Shown piece by piece: positions 31,811-43,313 of a DNA stretch of 64,000 nt (position 1 is the first letter of the stretch; each line of letters starts with the position of its first letter). The notes under the pieces are model-generated. The model did no database searches. It was not told the origin of the DNA and worked only from the letters and a program-made list of their open reading frames with translations. Location of the stretch: contig OX439050.1 in the NCBI GenBank assembly GCA_949317995.1, positions 2,356,001-2,420,000 on the forward strand, read 5' to 3'. This stretch comes from Acholoe squamosa (Eukaryota; Annelida; Polychaeta; Phyllodocida; Polynoidae). A program made the translations under genes and the position numbers.

Positions 31811-33497
31811 ATGGACACCGATGAAGGCCCCCAACCTAATCAGACAGCTGAGAAGATAAGGGCCTATGAGAAGGCCATCCAAGATGCAGTTACTGCCCTA
31901 GAGACCAACAAGTCCCAGCAGGAGGAGAGGGAGAGGATCCTCAACCAACAATTGGCAGAGAGGAATGCGGCAATAGACACCCAGCAGATGGCCATGGAAG
32001 ACCAGCAGAAGGCCATGGAAGACCAGCGGAAGGCCCTAGATAGACAACAACAACAGATAGCAGATCTCATGAAGATGGTATCACCCCAGACCTCACAGCC
32101 TCCCACACCCACCACCACACCTGTTGTCACACCATCTGCCTCTGGATCCAAGGATGACATCATAATCTCTATGGTGTCCAACGTGACCAAGCTCATAGAC
32201 AGACAACAACATGATGACAGAAAGATCAGGCAACATGAGGTAACAAAACCCAAAATTTTTTCTCACCCATCACCACTCATGTCAACAGCATTATTTATTG
32301 ATCACAAATTCCCAGAATATCTGAAGGACAAGTAAAAGTAACAGACAGTGACACCATGGTTACATATTTACCCAAGTACCTTGAAGGACAAGCACTAGCT
32401 TGGTTTGAATCCTTCAGGGAAAGTGCCACACCTGATATGTTGACATGGACCAATGTAGTGCATAAACTAAAAGAGTATTTTGCTACTCGAGACAATATCA
32501 TCTCCAGGACTGCACTCCGTGCACAAAAGAAAGATGAACCTGTCCTAGACTATGCATGCCATCTCAGAAAAGTGTGTAATGCCCAACGCCAAAACGATGA
32601 AACCTTAAGCAAAGCATTCACCCAAGGCATGAGGCCTTGGATCTCTGTAGCTCTTGAAAACAAGAAAATAGACTCTTTTGACCAAGCCCTAGACCTAGCC
32701 TTAGAGGTTGAGACCCAAGAAAGATCTAGGAAAACAAGGGATGCAGAGTCTAAACCACAGCCTACTAAGAAAAAGGTCCAGGAAATCACCACTAGTTCAG
32801 ATGAAGATGTTAACCTAATGTCTAGTGCCCATGTAAGGCAACAGGAAGCTAAGGCTGCATCCAAAGACCCTACCGGTAGATATAGAGGAAATAACTATGA
32901 CCCCAACTACCGCTCCAGTAGAGGTAGAGGTAGAGGGGGTAACAGCAACAACCGGGGGGTCACAACAGTAGAAAAGACAACAGCTCATCCAACTCCAACA
33001 ATGGTAACTCTTCATACAGTGATAGGAGAGACAGAACCCCAAGTAATGGCAGATCCTATAATAACCAAGGATCCAACAGTAGGAGCCATAGTCCACATAG
33101 GAACTACAACAATGGATCCTACAACAACAATGGTTCCTACAACAACCAGGGTTCCAACAACTCTAGATCCTATAGTCAAGGATCCAACAGTAGGAGCCAT
33201 AGTCCACATAGGAACTACAACGGTGGATCCTACAACAACAATGGTGCCTACAACAATCAGGGATCCAACAACTCTGGATCCTACAGCAACCAGGGTTCTA
33301 ATAACTATGGGCAATACAGCAACTCTGGTCAATATAACCAGGGTTCCAACTCACATCAGGAGGATCACAAACCCAACACAAGAGGTTACCAGGGGAACCA
33401 ACACAGTAACCCCCAAACAATACCTCACATGATGGAACAACTCTCCAAGCTCCTGGTGGCAAGCATCGCAACCGCCCCACAGAACCAGGAAAACTAG
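31811..33497 (+). pseudogene. gag: E4 Gag with two frameshifts
   Basis: Start ATG 31811 (ACCATGGAC). First part: coiled coil with Gln-rich heptads (QQMAMEDQQKAMEDQRKALD). The frame breaks near 32335; capsid-like sequence continues in another frame from about 32341 (YLEGQALAWFES, TWTNVVHKLKEYF). It breaks again at a G run near 32957. The final frame is Ser/Asn/Tyr/Gly-rich with two tandem copies of about 120 bp (33050-33290) and ends with TAG at 33495-33497 in GGAAAACTAG. No CCHC knuckle seen. Pol follows in the same frame after that TAG, so readthrough rather than frameshifting would join them. Confidence 0.85.
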
Positions 33498-33506
33498 AAT
33501 GTCACA

Positions 33507-36500
33507 GTGCCGATAGGGCCAGTGCACTGTGACACCCCAAATACAAACAATCAATCAGGATTAACAAAGATCCAACCAGAGACAATTGCTAGTGCCAATC
33601 TACCATCTAACAGACAGAGACGTCCATCAGTGATACACATCACCCCACCAGATGCATCATCAAAGGATACAGGTGAGAGTACCAAGCTTTCTATTGTACT
33701 TCTTCAAAATGGCTGTATCAATGCAAATCTGTATGATGTTTCAGATGTACAATGTTTGGTTGATACAGGTGCTACTATCACCTGTGTCAGACAATCATTC
33801 CTCATGGATCTCCAAAAGAGATTCCATATCCAACTGAGGAAAAAAAAAATTAACATCCATTTGGCAGATGGATCGGTGTGTCATGTTAGACATTCAGCTA
33901 TGCTGAACTTTAGAATCCAAGGTGTCAGATTCCAATACCAAATTGCTGTAATACCCAACCTCACACAGCCCGTTGTTCTCGACACAGATTTCTTAAGCAC
34001 TACAAAATCTCAAATTGAATTTAATGTTGATCCTGAACAAATTCTCAAACCCATTAGTACAGTGAGGGATTTTACCATCCCTCCATTCTCTGAACTTGCA
34101 GTATTGGGTAAAGTCACATATACTCAATCACTGCAAGGCAAAACTGGAGTAGTAGATAACCTCCAAAGAAATAACAATGCCCCATATCTAGTTCAAAGGG
34201 CAGCAGTAACCCCCAGGGAAAATAACAAACACCCCCTTGTGTTACTCAACACCAGCAGGTGCCCACATAAAATCAAAAAGGGTGCCATCATAGCTCTATT
34301 TCAGGAAGTCAAGGAATCTGATTTAGAAAAACCTCAACAGGTGTCAGACACTACCCCACACACTGATCAATCCATCTCAGCCATACGGCCTGAGGATGAA
34401 ACTCCCTTCAATGACACAGACTCAGCCCGTGAGTCTACATATGCTGACCCTGAACCTAACTCAATCAGACTCTCTGAAATAGCTGCTATACATAGTGAGG
34501 CACATGACCTCGAGCCAGAATTGGAAGAGAATGTTCCACCAAAATCTGTGCTCACATCAAAAGACAAGCATGATAGGTTAGAATCACTGCTGACCAAGTA
34601 TGATGATATATTTTTAGGAAAAGATGGAGACATTGGTGCTACACACCTGTATACCCACTCGATACATGTAAAACCTGAAGCAGTACCATATCATTTCCTA
34701 CCATATAGACAAACACCAGAAAAACAGGCCGCAATAGGGGAAGAATGTGAAAGGCTAGTACAGCAGGGCATTTTGAGAGAATGTGCTGAGGGCCCCTTGG
34801 CATCCAGATCCTTTTTAGTACAAAAATCATCAGGAGGCCATAGGCTCGTAACAGATTTTCGTCATTTGAACCAAAACACGATCAATCAAGCCTTATCTAC
34901 ACCCCGGGCCGACGACACTCTAGACATGATAGGGTCACTCAGACCAAGAGTATTCAGTAAGCTGGATGCCCAACAGGGATTTTTTCAAATTCCTATAAGA
35001 GAGGAGGACCAGCATAAAACCGCATTCATAGCAAATGACAAAAAATATGTCTACCAAAGGATGCCGATGGGATTAGCGACCGCCCCAGCGGGGTTTTGCC
35101 ATCTAGTAACATTGATTCTGAACAAACTCAAATATAAATGTGCCCTACTATACCTAGACGACATATTAGTATTATCACCATCGATCGAACAACACTTCCA
35201 TGACCTGGAAGATGTTTTCAACAGCTTAAGAGTTGGTAAACTCAAATTGAAGAAATCAAAATGTGAATACTTCATAGACAGAATAGACTTCCTGGGAATG
35301 AGAGTCACACCCATGGGACTGCAACCATCTCCCACAAAGGTGGAATCAATCAAAACTTTCCCAACACCGAAATCAGTCAAAAATGTTAGATCCTTCACAG
35401 GCCTATGCCAATACTTCAAAAAGTTTATCAAAGGTTATGCCCAAATTGCTAGACCATTGTATGATCTACAGACACATCTCAAAGCATTTGTCTGGACAGA
35501 GGATGCAGATAATGCTTTCAAAACATTAAAGCATGCCCTCTGTACCAATGCTCTTCTCAGATATCCAAACTATGAGAAAGAGTTCAGTTTGGCAACTGAT
35601 GCTTCCAATGTGAGTTTAGGAGCTGTACTCTCACAGAGAGATAATGAAGGAGTGCTCAGACCAGTAGCCTTTGCAGGTAGAACCCTCTCCAAACATGAGA
35701 GAAATTACAATACCACAGAGAGAGAACTACTGGGAGTAGTGTATGGAGTATTACACTTCAGACACTACCTAGAAACTAGACACTTCCAATTATACACAGA
35801 CCATGCAGCCCTAATCCCACTATTAACCAATACAGGACTCACACATAGATGGGCCAGATGGGCTCTAGACATACAGCAATTTTCATTCACCATCCAACAC
35901 GTGAAAGGTGATGATAACACACCACCAGATGCTATGTCTAGAAGGGAATAGGGTAGAGTGACCTGGAGTCGTCCAGGTACCTTGAGTCGGCCATTTTGCT
36001 TGGTTTTGGGCAAAAAATAAATGTGTTAATGAATATATTAGTGGATTCTAAGCTATTTGCACTGGTGCTATATGGCAAGATAAGCTATAAGCTATCTTAG
36101 CATCTTTTGGAATATAAGTTTAGGACCTTTCAGGAGCTCTAGATGACACTAGAGTTTGTAAATTATTCTTGAAGTCAGATATAGGTTTCTGATGATTTTC
36201 CAGCAACAAAATGATAGATAAGTGATAATGTGATATTGACCAAGTAACAGAGTTAAACCTAACTAAACTTTGAAAAAAGCATTGCATTCATACTCTGTCA
36301 AACATCATTTAACTTGAAATTATTCCTTTTATAGTGTTCAGTACAAAAGTCAACAATCTGCTGTATAGAAGTTGACTTGTTGTATGATAAGACTGACAAA
36401 AGGTGTCTTTGAGCAATACATGTACCTTGAGTCGGCCACTATACAAGTACCTTGAGTCGGCCACTATTGCTTTTTGGTCCAAAATGAACTTAGTAGTGAC

Positions 36501-38417
36501 CATTTCATTGGGTTCTAAGTTATTTACACTGCTAGAATATGTTGTGCTGTAGCACCTGCTATCTCTCCATCTTTGGGAAAGTGAATCTAGCACTATCCAT
36601 TATTTTTCAACAAAATCAACTATATTCTACCAATTAGGTAGAGAGCTCTTCTGATAGATTGACAGCCACTTTGAAATGACGGACAGCTGATAAATGGGGA
36701 TAAGTTTGCTATAATTTATGTTTACCCAAGGAATGGTATTAATCAGCATTATAATTAGTAAAATCATTCCAGAAACACTCTGACCAAGATCTCTCAGCCG
36801 GGAATAAATGTTTTCCTTGTTTTGCTTCAAAAGCACACTCTTTACTATGAATTAGTTGAGTCATTTTGTGATGTGGCTGACTCAAGGTACCACAGTGGCC
36901 GACTCATGGTACTGATGAAAGAAAATTCACATCTATTGAATAATGGGTGCTCAAAGAGCTCCATGAGTATGGGTATGAAAGTAGTAACATTGCTGGATGG
37001 AAAGAGTAAGACATCTGGGTAATATTTATATCCATTTTTAGATGACCCCTGCAAGTTTTCCTACTATTACAAAGATTCTAGACTAACTAGTAGGTGCTAA
37101 GATGGCCCAGGTGGACGACTCATGGTCACTTTACCCTACCCAGATTCTGGACCCATGACTAACCCTCCACCCCCACCAAGGAGAGTTAGAGCAGCCAGTA
37201 GAACCAAGTTTGCAAAAGTAACAAAGAAGGTACCATTCAAAAGGGATGATCCACCCAACACCATTGAAAGGCCAGAGACACCCATTAGGGGTATCTTGAA
37301 GCAATCTACACACTATGTGTTTTGCCATTGTGAGAGAGAATACTCACAACTCTTTCCAGATAATGACTTCGAGCCTATTGAATTCTCATCACTCAATCAG
37401 ATGCTGAAGGCAACTCCTAAGGAGCCACCCTTCACCCCACCTGACTCAGATGATGAAGATTCAGAAGACACATTATATGCTATTACTTAAGCAACTTCCA
37501 AATCAGTCAGATTCTTTGAATCAATGCAGGGAGAGGAAACATCAAACCATTTGTGTCCTATGACCACACGCTCAAAGACTAGGGAAATGATTCAGGAGGG
37601 CACACCAAAGCCCCCCACACAATCACAAACTATTCTAAAAGAGAAAGAGGTCACAGGAAACAAACCTACCAAAACCCCACCTGCCAAGAAAAATGTCACA
37701 AAAGACACTGCATCTAATAAATCAAAGAACGCTGAGAGACAGAAGAATGACAAAAAGCAAATTGTGCCTTTAAAGAAAAAGGTTGCCACTCCCATCAAGG
37801 CGAGAATAGGCCCTCCAAAGGAGCCTACACACCAAAACAAGAGTGACACACCCCAACTAAAGGCACAAGATAGGCCAATAGTCTATGAAAAAGAAAGGGA
37901 AAGAGACAGAATAAAACAACATGTGCTAGATATAAACCAACTGCCGGATCAGATTCCCGACACATCCATCTCAGGTACAAACCTTGGCTTGGAACAAAGG
38001 AAGGACAAGGAACTATTGCCCCTCATACAATATCTTGAGGATGGGACCTTGCCTGCACCAAAAGCACAAGGAAATAGAATCATCAACCAAGGCCAGACAT
38101 ACACCTTGGTAAATGGTACATTAGTCCATATATGCCCCATAAATTGGAGAAAAACCAATACTGTACCACTTCAAATTGTTATACCACAGCAATGGGTAAC
38201 AAGTACACTACAGTATTTCCATGACTCACCTACTGGCGGCCATCTTGGTTCAAGTAGGATGCTGTCAGCACTCCGACCTAGGGTGTATTGGAAGTCTATG
38301 CTAGCAGACACAACAAAATATGTTTCCACCTGCCACACATGCCTCACAGCAAAAAGGCAAGTACACTCACACAAAACACCAATGACCAGTAGCAGACACT
38401 GGAGATCAAGGCCCTGA
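33507..38417 (+). pseudogene. pol: E4 Pol (protease-RT-RNase H-integrase zinc domain), split by a DNA element
   Basis: Protease VDTGATITC (about 33760), RT with KLDAQQGFFQIPI and LLYLDDILVLS (YLDD about 35150), RNase H LATDASNVSLG (about 35590), TERELLGVV, ending DAMSRRE at 35948. There a TA-flanked element (35951-37136) interrupts a TAC codon; the same frame resumes at 37137. TAA at 37488-37490 interrupts a Pro/Lys-rich linker. The integrase zinc domain (HDSPTGGHLG, CHTCLTAK; about 38220-38355) is the last recognisable piece: the catalytic core is missing and the frame ends at 38417. Distinct from E1-E3 in all RT boxes. Confidence 0.92.
35951..37136. mobile_element. Non-autonomous TIR DNA element in E4 pol (1186 bp, TA target)
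   Basis: Ends: GGGTAGAGTGACC at 35951 and its counterpart GGTCACTTTACCC ending at 37136, with matching GAGTCGTCCA just inside. TA is duplicated at 35949-35950 and 37137-37138, as for Tc1/mariner-type insertions. No transposase. Related motifs (ACCTTGAGTCGGCCA and its complement) recur inside near 35977, 36423, 36446, 36875 and 36893, so the element is built from degenerate copies of its own end. Confidence 0.88.
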
Positions 38418-38472
38418 CTCCAGAGAAACAATACCAAGCCCACAATGGATGTGGGTAGGGTAGGCTACATAA

Positions 38473-40197
38473 GAAGCACTGTGGACCATAGCCCACCATC
38501 AGTCTTCATCCAGCTGCAGTCTGGAACACAAGTCTACAGGACCCCACTTGGGAATTAGCCAGCCCTCTTCTCCATTAAGGAGAGACTGCACTAGGATAAA
38601 GAACACACCTACTTCAAGGCACGAGAAAACTCAAAGGGAGAAAATGCAAGTATTAAATGATGCATTAATCATCATAGCAGCTAGAATGAATACAGTTCAA
38701 TCACTGCAAAGAACAAATGCAGCCCTGAGGATGCTATCATCAGGAATCCTGACCCCTGATATAGTACCACCCTCAGACCTTGCTAGATACTTAATTGACA
38801 TTAACAACAAACTTAGGATTACACGCCCTGGAGCACAAGTCGCAATTAATGACTTAGATTTCTATTATTCACAGAAGCTGACCTCATACACTTACTCAGC
38901 TCACCATATATATATTCATCTGGATATTATAATTCAATCTACTACCTCTACCTTCAAACTGTACCAAATGATTACATCACCCATGCCTATAGACACACAG
39001 GAGACCCCCACCAGAGGAGTCACCAGATTGCAAACCACAACTGAGTTTCTAGCAGTATCTTACAAAGAATCATTATTCATCGAATTGGACTCAGGTGATA
39101 TGCAGGCATGTGAAGGTACTACAGTAAAGGTATGCAGAGATGTAAATGGTAGAATTTATAAACACAGGCCTACATGCCCTGTAGCCATTTTCACTAACCA
39201 GGCTCAACAGATTAAGGAACATTGCAAGTTTACAGTTTCACCACTGCAAGCACCTACCACCCATGCTATTTCCATTTCTGAAGATGAGTATCTGGTCACT
39301 ACTAATGAACCCCATTACTTTATCAACTGCCATGGTAAAACGTCTGAAACTCGAAAAGCCCAGTCCTACTCAATCATAGGTGTACCCTGTGGGTGCACAA
39401 TCAGTGTAGGAGAATTTTCTCTTCCAAACACAAGGTTGCCCTGTAACTCAACCTTATCATTTCATTACATTCTCAAGACAATTAATTTACCATTCATGGC
39501 AGCACTTAACCAAATTTCTGAAACCAAACCAGATGAAAGAGAGAATCTTCCTAATTTCCCAGTAGTAAACCTTTCTAGAACCATAGACAAACTACAGGAA
39601 AATCCAATCATGGATGATATTACTCGACTAAATCTAGAGCCCTTTGCCAAAACATTATTAAAAGATGCCTCCAACCTTGATAAGGCATTGGAAACACGCT
39701 ACGTAGAATCACACCTACGTTGAGTTACAGAGCATCCAATCTTCCAAAGCTTAGGACTCATCCTAGGGATATCAGCTCACATTTTTATAGTATACATAAT
39801 ACTCAAACTGTACAGACTTGGAGGGACTGTAGCCTACCTGCCTACAGCCAAAGCATTTAGACTAGTCACCGAGCTCCCAGATAAGAATCCTACCAAAATT
39901 ACCCCTACAGAGGAAACCCACACCCCTTTCCTCACAATTCAGGAAACCCACACCCTGATAATTGCTATATTATTCACCCTGACCATCTACTCAGCCTACA
40001 GGATAATGAAGTACCTTAAGAAATTTGCACAGACACACTGTGGCAAGAAAAATGTGGCCAAGCGCACAAATCCCACAATATATTTTAAAATATATTGCGG
40101 AGACTCAAACTTCGCGCTACCCTTGAGGCCAATACCACATGAATTTGATGAGATTAAATCAGCAGCTGCCCCAACCTATAAGGATATAGTGGTGTAG
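38473..40197 (+). pseudogene. env: E4 envelope-like (F-type) glycoprotein remnant, one in-frame stop
   Basis: One frame from about 38473 to the TAG at 40195-40197, broken only by TGA at 39721-39723. The ectodomain has a helical segment (DALIIIAARMNTVQSLQ), a middle part with paired Cys, a VPCGCTIS/LPCNSTLSF Cys cluster, and N-glycosylation sites. Two hydrophobic segments (about 39745-39810 and 39955-40000) follow, the first a candidate membrane anchor, then a basic tail. This arrangement resembles envelope proteins of errantivirus-like gypsy elements. The N-terminus, including any signal peptide and cleavage site, is missing, probably lost in the deletion that also removed the integrase core. 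Not functional as it stands. Confidence 0.65.
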
Positions 40198-42804
40198 ATG
40201 GGTGTAGATGGCCTTCTGGACATCTGCCTCCCCTTGGCGAGACTTCTCGAACCAAACTTCCGCATTACCGGTTTTAATGGTAATAGCGTCCTTTGGTTTC
40301 TCAGGTGCAGCGACAGCCTTGGGAGGAGTCGAGGTGGCCTGTGGACCACTTCCGGGTTTAGGACTTCCGGACACACCTGTCGTTGGTACACAGAAGGCAG
40401 GTGGTACATTCTGTTTCAGTCCCATTTGCAGGTACATGTTTAACTGCTCCTGGGTAAAGGTAACTGGTGGGGCGGCTGGAGCGGATGCAGATCCGGCAGC
40501 AGCAGATGCGGTGGTCTTCTTTGGCATAAGGCGACCATCCTTTCCTACCACCAAGGTCTGGCTCTCAGGTCCAGGTCCCTGGTTTAAGGACGGAAAGTTT
40601 CGAGAACTCACTTTCCCAGGTTTAGATACGGCTCCAGCGTATCCGGCAGGTTCGGGCTTCTTGAACACCGGAGTGCCCTGAGCCTGCTCTGCGGGGTGCC
40701 TTGCCAGAGGGGACCTGGAACGGTCCTCTGCTCTGACTTTCGGTTTAGTCTTGCTCTGACCATTACCGTTGCCGCCACGGTTCTGATCTCTCCTGCTCCT
40801 TTCACGAGCTCTCTTTGCATCCTTTCCGGATTCCTCGCATTTCTGCCAGAGAGACTCGTGCATGTCCAGTTTACCCTTTCCAGGAGTCAGGACTATCTTT
40901 GCTCGGAGTTTCGAATCCTTGGTCTTCGGAACTTCGCAGAGGACTTGGTCCCCTGGTCGGATCTTAGACCAAGCATCCTCGCTCAGACTGTCGAACTCCT
41001 TCATGAGTTCCTGATGAAGCTCCATGATGCGCTTCCGTGCCCCGTCCAAACCTTCTGCGTGGCATTTCTTCTGGTGTCTAGCCAGATCACTACGTTGGTT
41101 GTATTGCACCTTCGTAGTACACTTCTTGCCCTTCTTACCATAACTCGGATCACAAATGTAAACCGGGTGATGGTGGAAGTGGGCCTCTACCAGATGCCGT
41201 TGGAACCGGGCTGGAGTACTCCAGGTCCGGATCGAGACATCACTCGCATCCTGGCAGATAGAGAAGGGACAGGACTTTTGATCGTCGCCGTACCACTTCT
41301 CTAAAGCCCAACGCAGCTTCCTCCTCTGGGTATAAGTGTAATACCCTTCGGTGTGGTTTAGCATAAGCCACATCTTTCGATAGGCTTTGCTCGGATTGGG
41401 GTCCTCGTCCGAAAGACGCATCCAATCTTCATCATCCGACTCATCGTTCTTATTGATTGAGTCTGGACAGGCATAGAGGGTAGAGCCGTCCTTCTTAACT
41501 CCGTACGCACAGTCGGAGAAACACGTCGGAATCCGGGTTTTGAATCCGGATTTGGCGTTAGCCCAACGTTCGGCCTCGGTTTGAGTTGATGGAGTGGCCT
41601 TCTCATCATACTCAACCGAGGATTCGTGCACCGACTCCTCGTCAGACGACTCAACCTCCATGGCAGTACTACCAGTGGTTGAGGTGCTGGGTTTCGGCTC
41701 GGCTCTAGCAGAATCCGGGAGATTCTTGAGCTTCCGAGCAGCGGATCGTCGGTTCTTACTGACCTTCCAGTCTTCCTCCGGTTCCTGGGTTCTGGATGTG
41801 CTGGAGGTTGTGGCTTCTACTGGGGTAGTAGTGCTGCCGGTAGCTGATGTAGCACTGGCGGAGCTTCTGGTGGCAAGCTTCAGGTCGGGGATAGGAGGTG
41901 CGGGTGCTTCCGCGGCCCTCTTAGCCTCTTCCTGGGCCTCCTGTTCGGCAGTCATACGGCGGACAATAACCGTCCGAAGGGCTGCAGCTCGGTCCAATCC
42001 GATTAGTGAATTGTTCTGGACATCCACCAATTCCTGTTCGGTTATGTAGTAACCGTCATCCCACTGCTCGAAGTTAGCAGCGGCCTCCCTGAATTCCTTA
42101 GTGGTCCGGCACGGCGTCCGGGTAGCACTAGGGCGTGGGTAGGTCTGGCCATCGGTATCCCAGACACAGCCTACCCAGTTGATGTTCGTAGCCTTGACGT
42201 TCCACAGGGATTTGTCAGGCTTCGGATACGCTCCGAGCTCGAAGGCTCGGTTAGCTGCATACACGGTTTCACGGAAACCAGCGTCCACCATAAGTCCCCG
42301 TTGGAACCACGGCCAGTCTCGAAGCCACTCGGGAGGCATCCTGGTCAGCTGTTCGGGAGCCATGACGCCCTCGATAGCTATCCTGACTTTCGGGTCCATC
42401 CTGACTGGTGTCCCGTCCGCGTAGGTCACTTGTGCCTGCAGTTCCGGGTGGACATACAGGTAGCGACCATCGTAGCTAGCTGGAAAAGGTTCCGCCACTG
42501 CTGGCTTCCACTCATCCTTCTGTCCGTCAACTTGGGTAGTTTTGGACTCTGTCGCTGCGGGTTCAGCACTCGCAGTCGCTCCGGATCCCTCGGCCGGGAG
42601 TGGAGATAACAGTTTCTCTGGCTCATTTAGTGAGAATGAAGCCAGCTTCTCCTCGAACGAGCGATCCGTGGGTTCCTCCACGTCCATCATCTCGCTCTCT
42701 TCCTGTGTAACAGGCGACAAAGCTTCCGGAAAAGCTTCTGCGGACGGAGTCAGCTTATCCGGGTCACCGGATAGCTTGGCTGCAGCTACGGATTCCTCAG
42801 CCAT
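40159..42804 (-). CDS. E3 ORF3: zinc-finger accessory protein, C-terminus truncated
   Basis: ATG 42804 in GTCATGGCT is preferred over an upstream GTG. About 868 codons belong to E3; the last dozen residues read into E4 DNA. N-terminal domain: YDGRYLYVHPE, GTPVRMD, MPPEWLRDW, FRETVYAANRAF (about residues 110-200). Then a Ser/Thr/Glu-rich region, the Cys cluster CFSDCAY...YACP (about 427), first finger beginning CPFSIC with RHLVEAHFHH (about 512-540), second finger C...KC...RHQKKCH (about 545-583), a Lys/Arg-rich stretch and FPSLNQGPGPESQ (about 737). Each block has its counterpart in E1 ORF3 in the same order. Nucleic-acid binding is inferred. No membrane segment. It starts 510 bp after pol. 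Confidence 0.83.
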   Translation of the reverse strand: MAEESVAAAKLSGDPDKLTPSAEAFPEALSPVTQEESEMMDVEEPTDRSFEEKLASFSLNEPEKLLSPLPAEGSGATASAEPAATESKTTQVDGQKDEWKPAVAEPFPASYDGRYLYVHPELQAQVTYADGTPVRMDPKVRIAIEGVMAPEQLTRMPPEWLRDWPWFQRGLMVDAGFRETVYAANRAFELGAYPKPDKSLWNVKATNINWVGCVWDTDGQTYPRPSATRTPCRTTKEFREAAANFEQWDDGYYITEQELVDVQNNSLIGLDRAAALRTVIVRRMTAEQEAQEEAKRAAEAPAPPIPDLKLATRSSASATSATGSTTTPVEATTSSTSRTQEPEEDWKVSKNRRSAARKLKNLPDSARAEPKPSTSTTGSTAMEVESSDEESVHESSVEYDEKATPSTQTEAERWANAKSGFKTRIPTCFSDCAYGVKKDGSTLYACPDSINKNDESDDEDWMRLSDEDPNPSKAYRKMWLMLNHTEGYYTYTQRRKLRWALEKWYGDDQKSCPFSICQDASDVSIRTWSTPARFQRHLVEAHFHHHPVYICDPSYGKKGKKCTTKVQYNQRSDLARHQKKCHAEGLDGARKRIMELHQELMKEFDSLSEDAWSKIRPGDQVLCEVPKTKDSKLRAKIVLTPGKGKLDMHESLWQKCEESGKDAKRARERSRRDQNRGGNGNGQSKTKPKVRAEDRSRSPLARHPAEQAQGTPVFKKPEPAGYAGAVSKPGKVSSRNFPSLNQGPGPESQTLVVGKDGRLMPKKTTASAAAGSASAPAAPPVTFTQEQLNMYLQMGLKQNVPPAFCVPTTGVSGSPKPGSGPQATSTPPKAVAAPEKPKDAITIKTGNAEVWFEKSRQGEADVQKAIYTHLHHYILIGWGSC
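40191..40210. other. 10-bp tandem duplication at the E4/E3 junction
   Basis: GGTGTAGATG occurs twice in a row exactly where the E4 env-like frame ends and E3 ORF3 sequence begins. E3 has no 3' LTR here, so this is a deletion joint, perhaps mediated by the short repeat. Confidence 0.7.
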
Positions 42805-42876
42805 GACTGGGGAATCACCCACGGGAGTAAACTACTCCTTTTTCCGGCTTTTACGGCGCCGGGGCCGACACAAACG

Positions 42877-42902
42877 GAGTCTGTCTACCAGGAGACAGAC
42901 TC
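42877..42902 (-). promoter_or_regulatory. Hairpin upstream of E3 ORF3
   Basis: GAGTCTGTCT-ACCAGG-AGACAGACTC: a perfect 10-bp stem with a 6-base loop, 73 bp before the ATG. Sequence unlike the E1 and E2 hairpins but in the equivalent place. Confidence 0.6.
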
Positions 42903-43167
42903 TGGAGGAGCAGCGAGGGGTTTGCTTAGCCAGTAAAATCCAAGAAGGGAGCGAGCTCGACCGTCTTAGACGTTACCGAAAAACAATATGGCGACAGGCC
43001 AGCATTCGTGACGTCATTTCCCCGCATCCCGCGAGGTCACGAGAGGTCAGCCGAGACTGGACACGGTGACGTCATGCGGAAACGCACGTGCTACAGGCGG
43101 TACATCAACAAACTGATTGTTTTTAGGTAATTATCGCTCACCCCGATGACTCGTCTGGATATTTAAG

Positions 43168-43213
43168 TGGAGATTATGGAAAGCTTAAGCAAATCCACCG
43201 GATTATCCGTCCA
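43168..43213 (-). promoter_or_regulatory. Conserved pol-ORF3 intergenic motif (E3 copy)
   Basis: 46 bp aligned without gaps to E2 20764-20809 (40 identical), ending GGATTATCCGTCCA on the + strand. It lies 101 bp after the pol stop. See the E1 and E2 entries. Confidence 0.75.
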
Positions 43214-43313
43214 CTACCCATTGGTACATCATGCGGCGGCGACAAATAAGTCTTTAGGGTCAGTTGTCATCCGTTCCTCTAAATGTAAACATTACACTCG
43301 TTGTGTATACAGG

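Noticed and set aside
32815-33554. Thr/Val/Ile-rich frames on both strands
   Set aside because: Off-frame readings of the Asn/Ser/Tyr-rich E4 Gag repeats.
40208-42609. Several + strand open frames
   Set aside because: Antisense of E3 ORF3, which carries conserved zinc motifs on the other strand.
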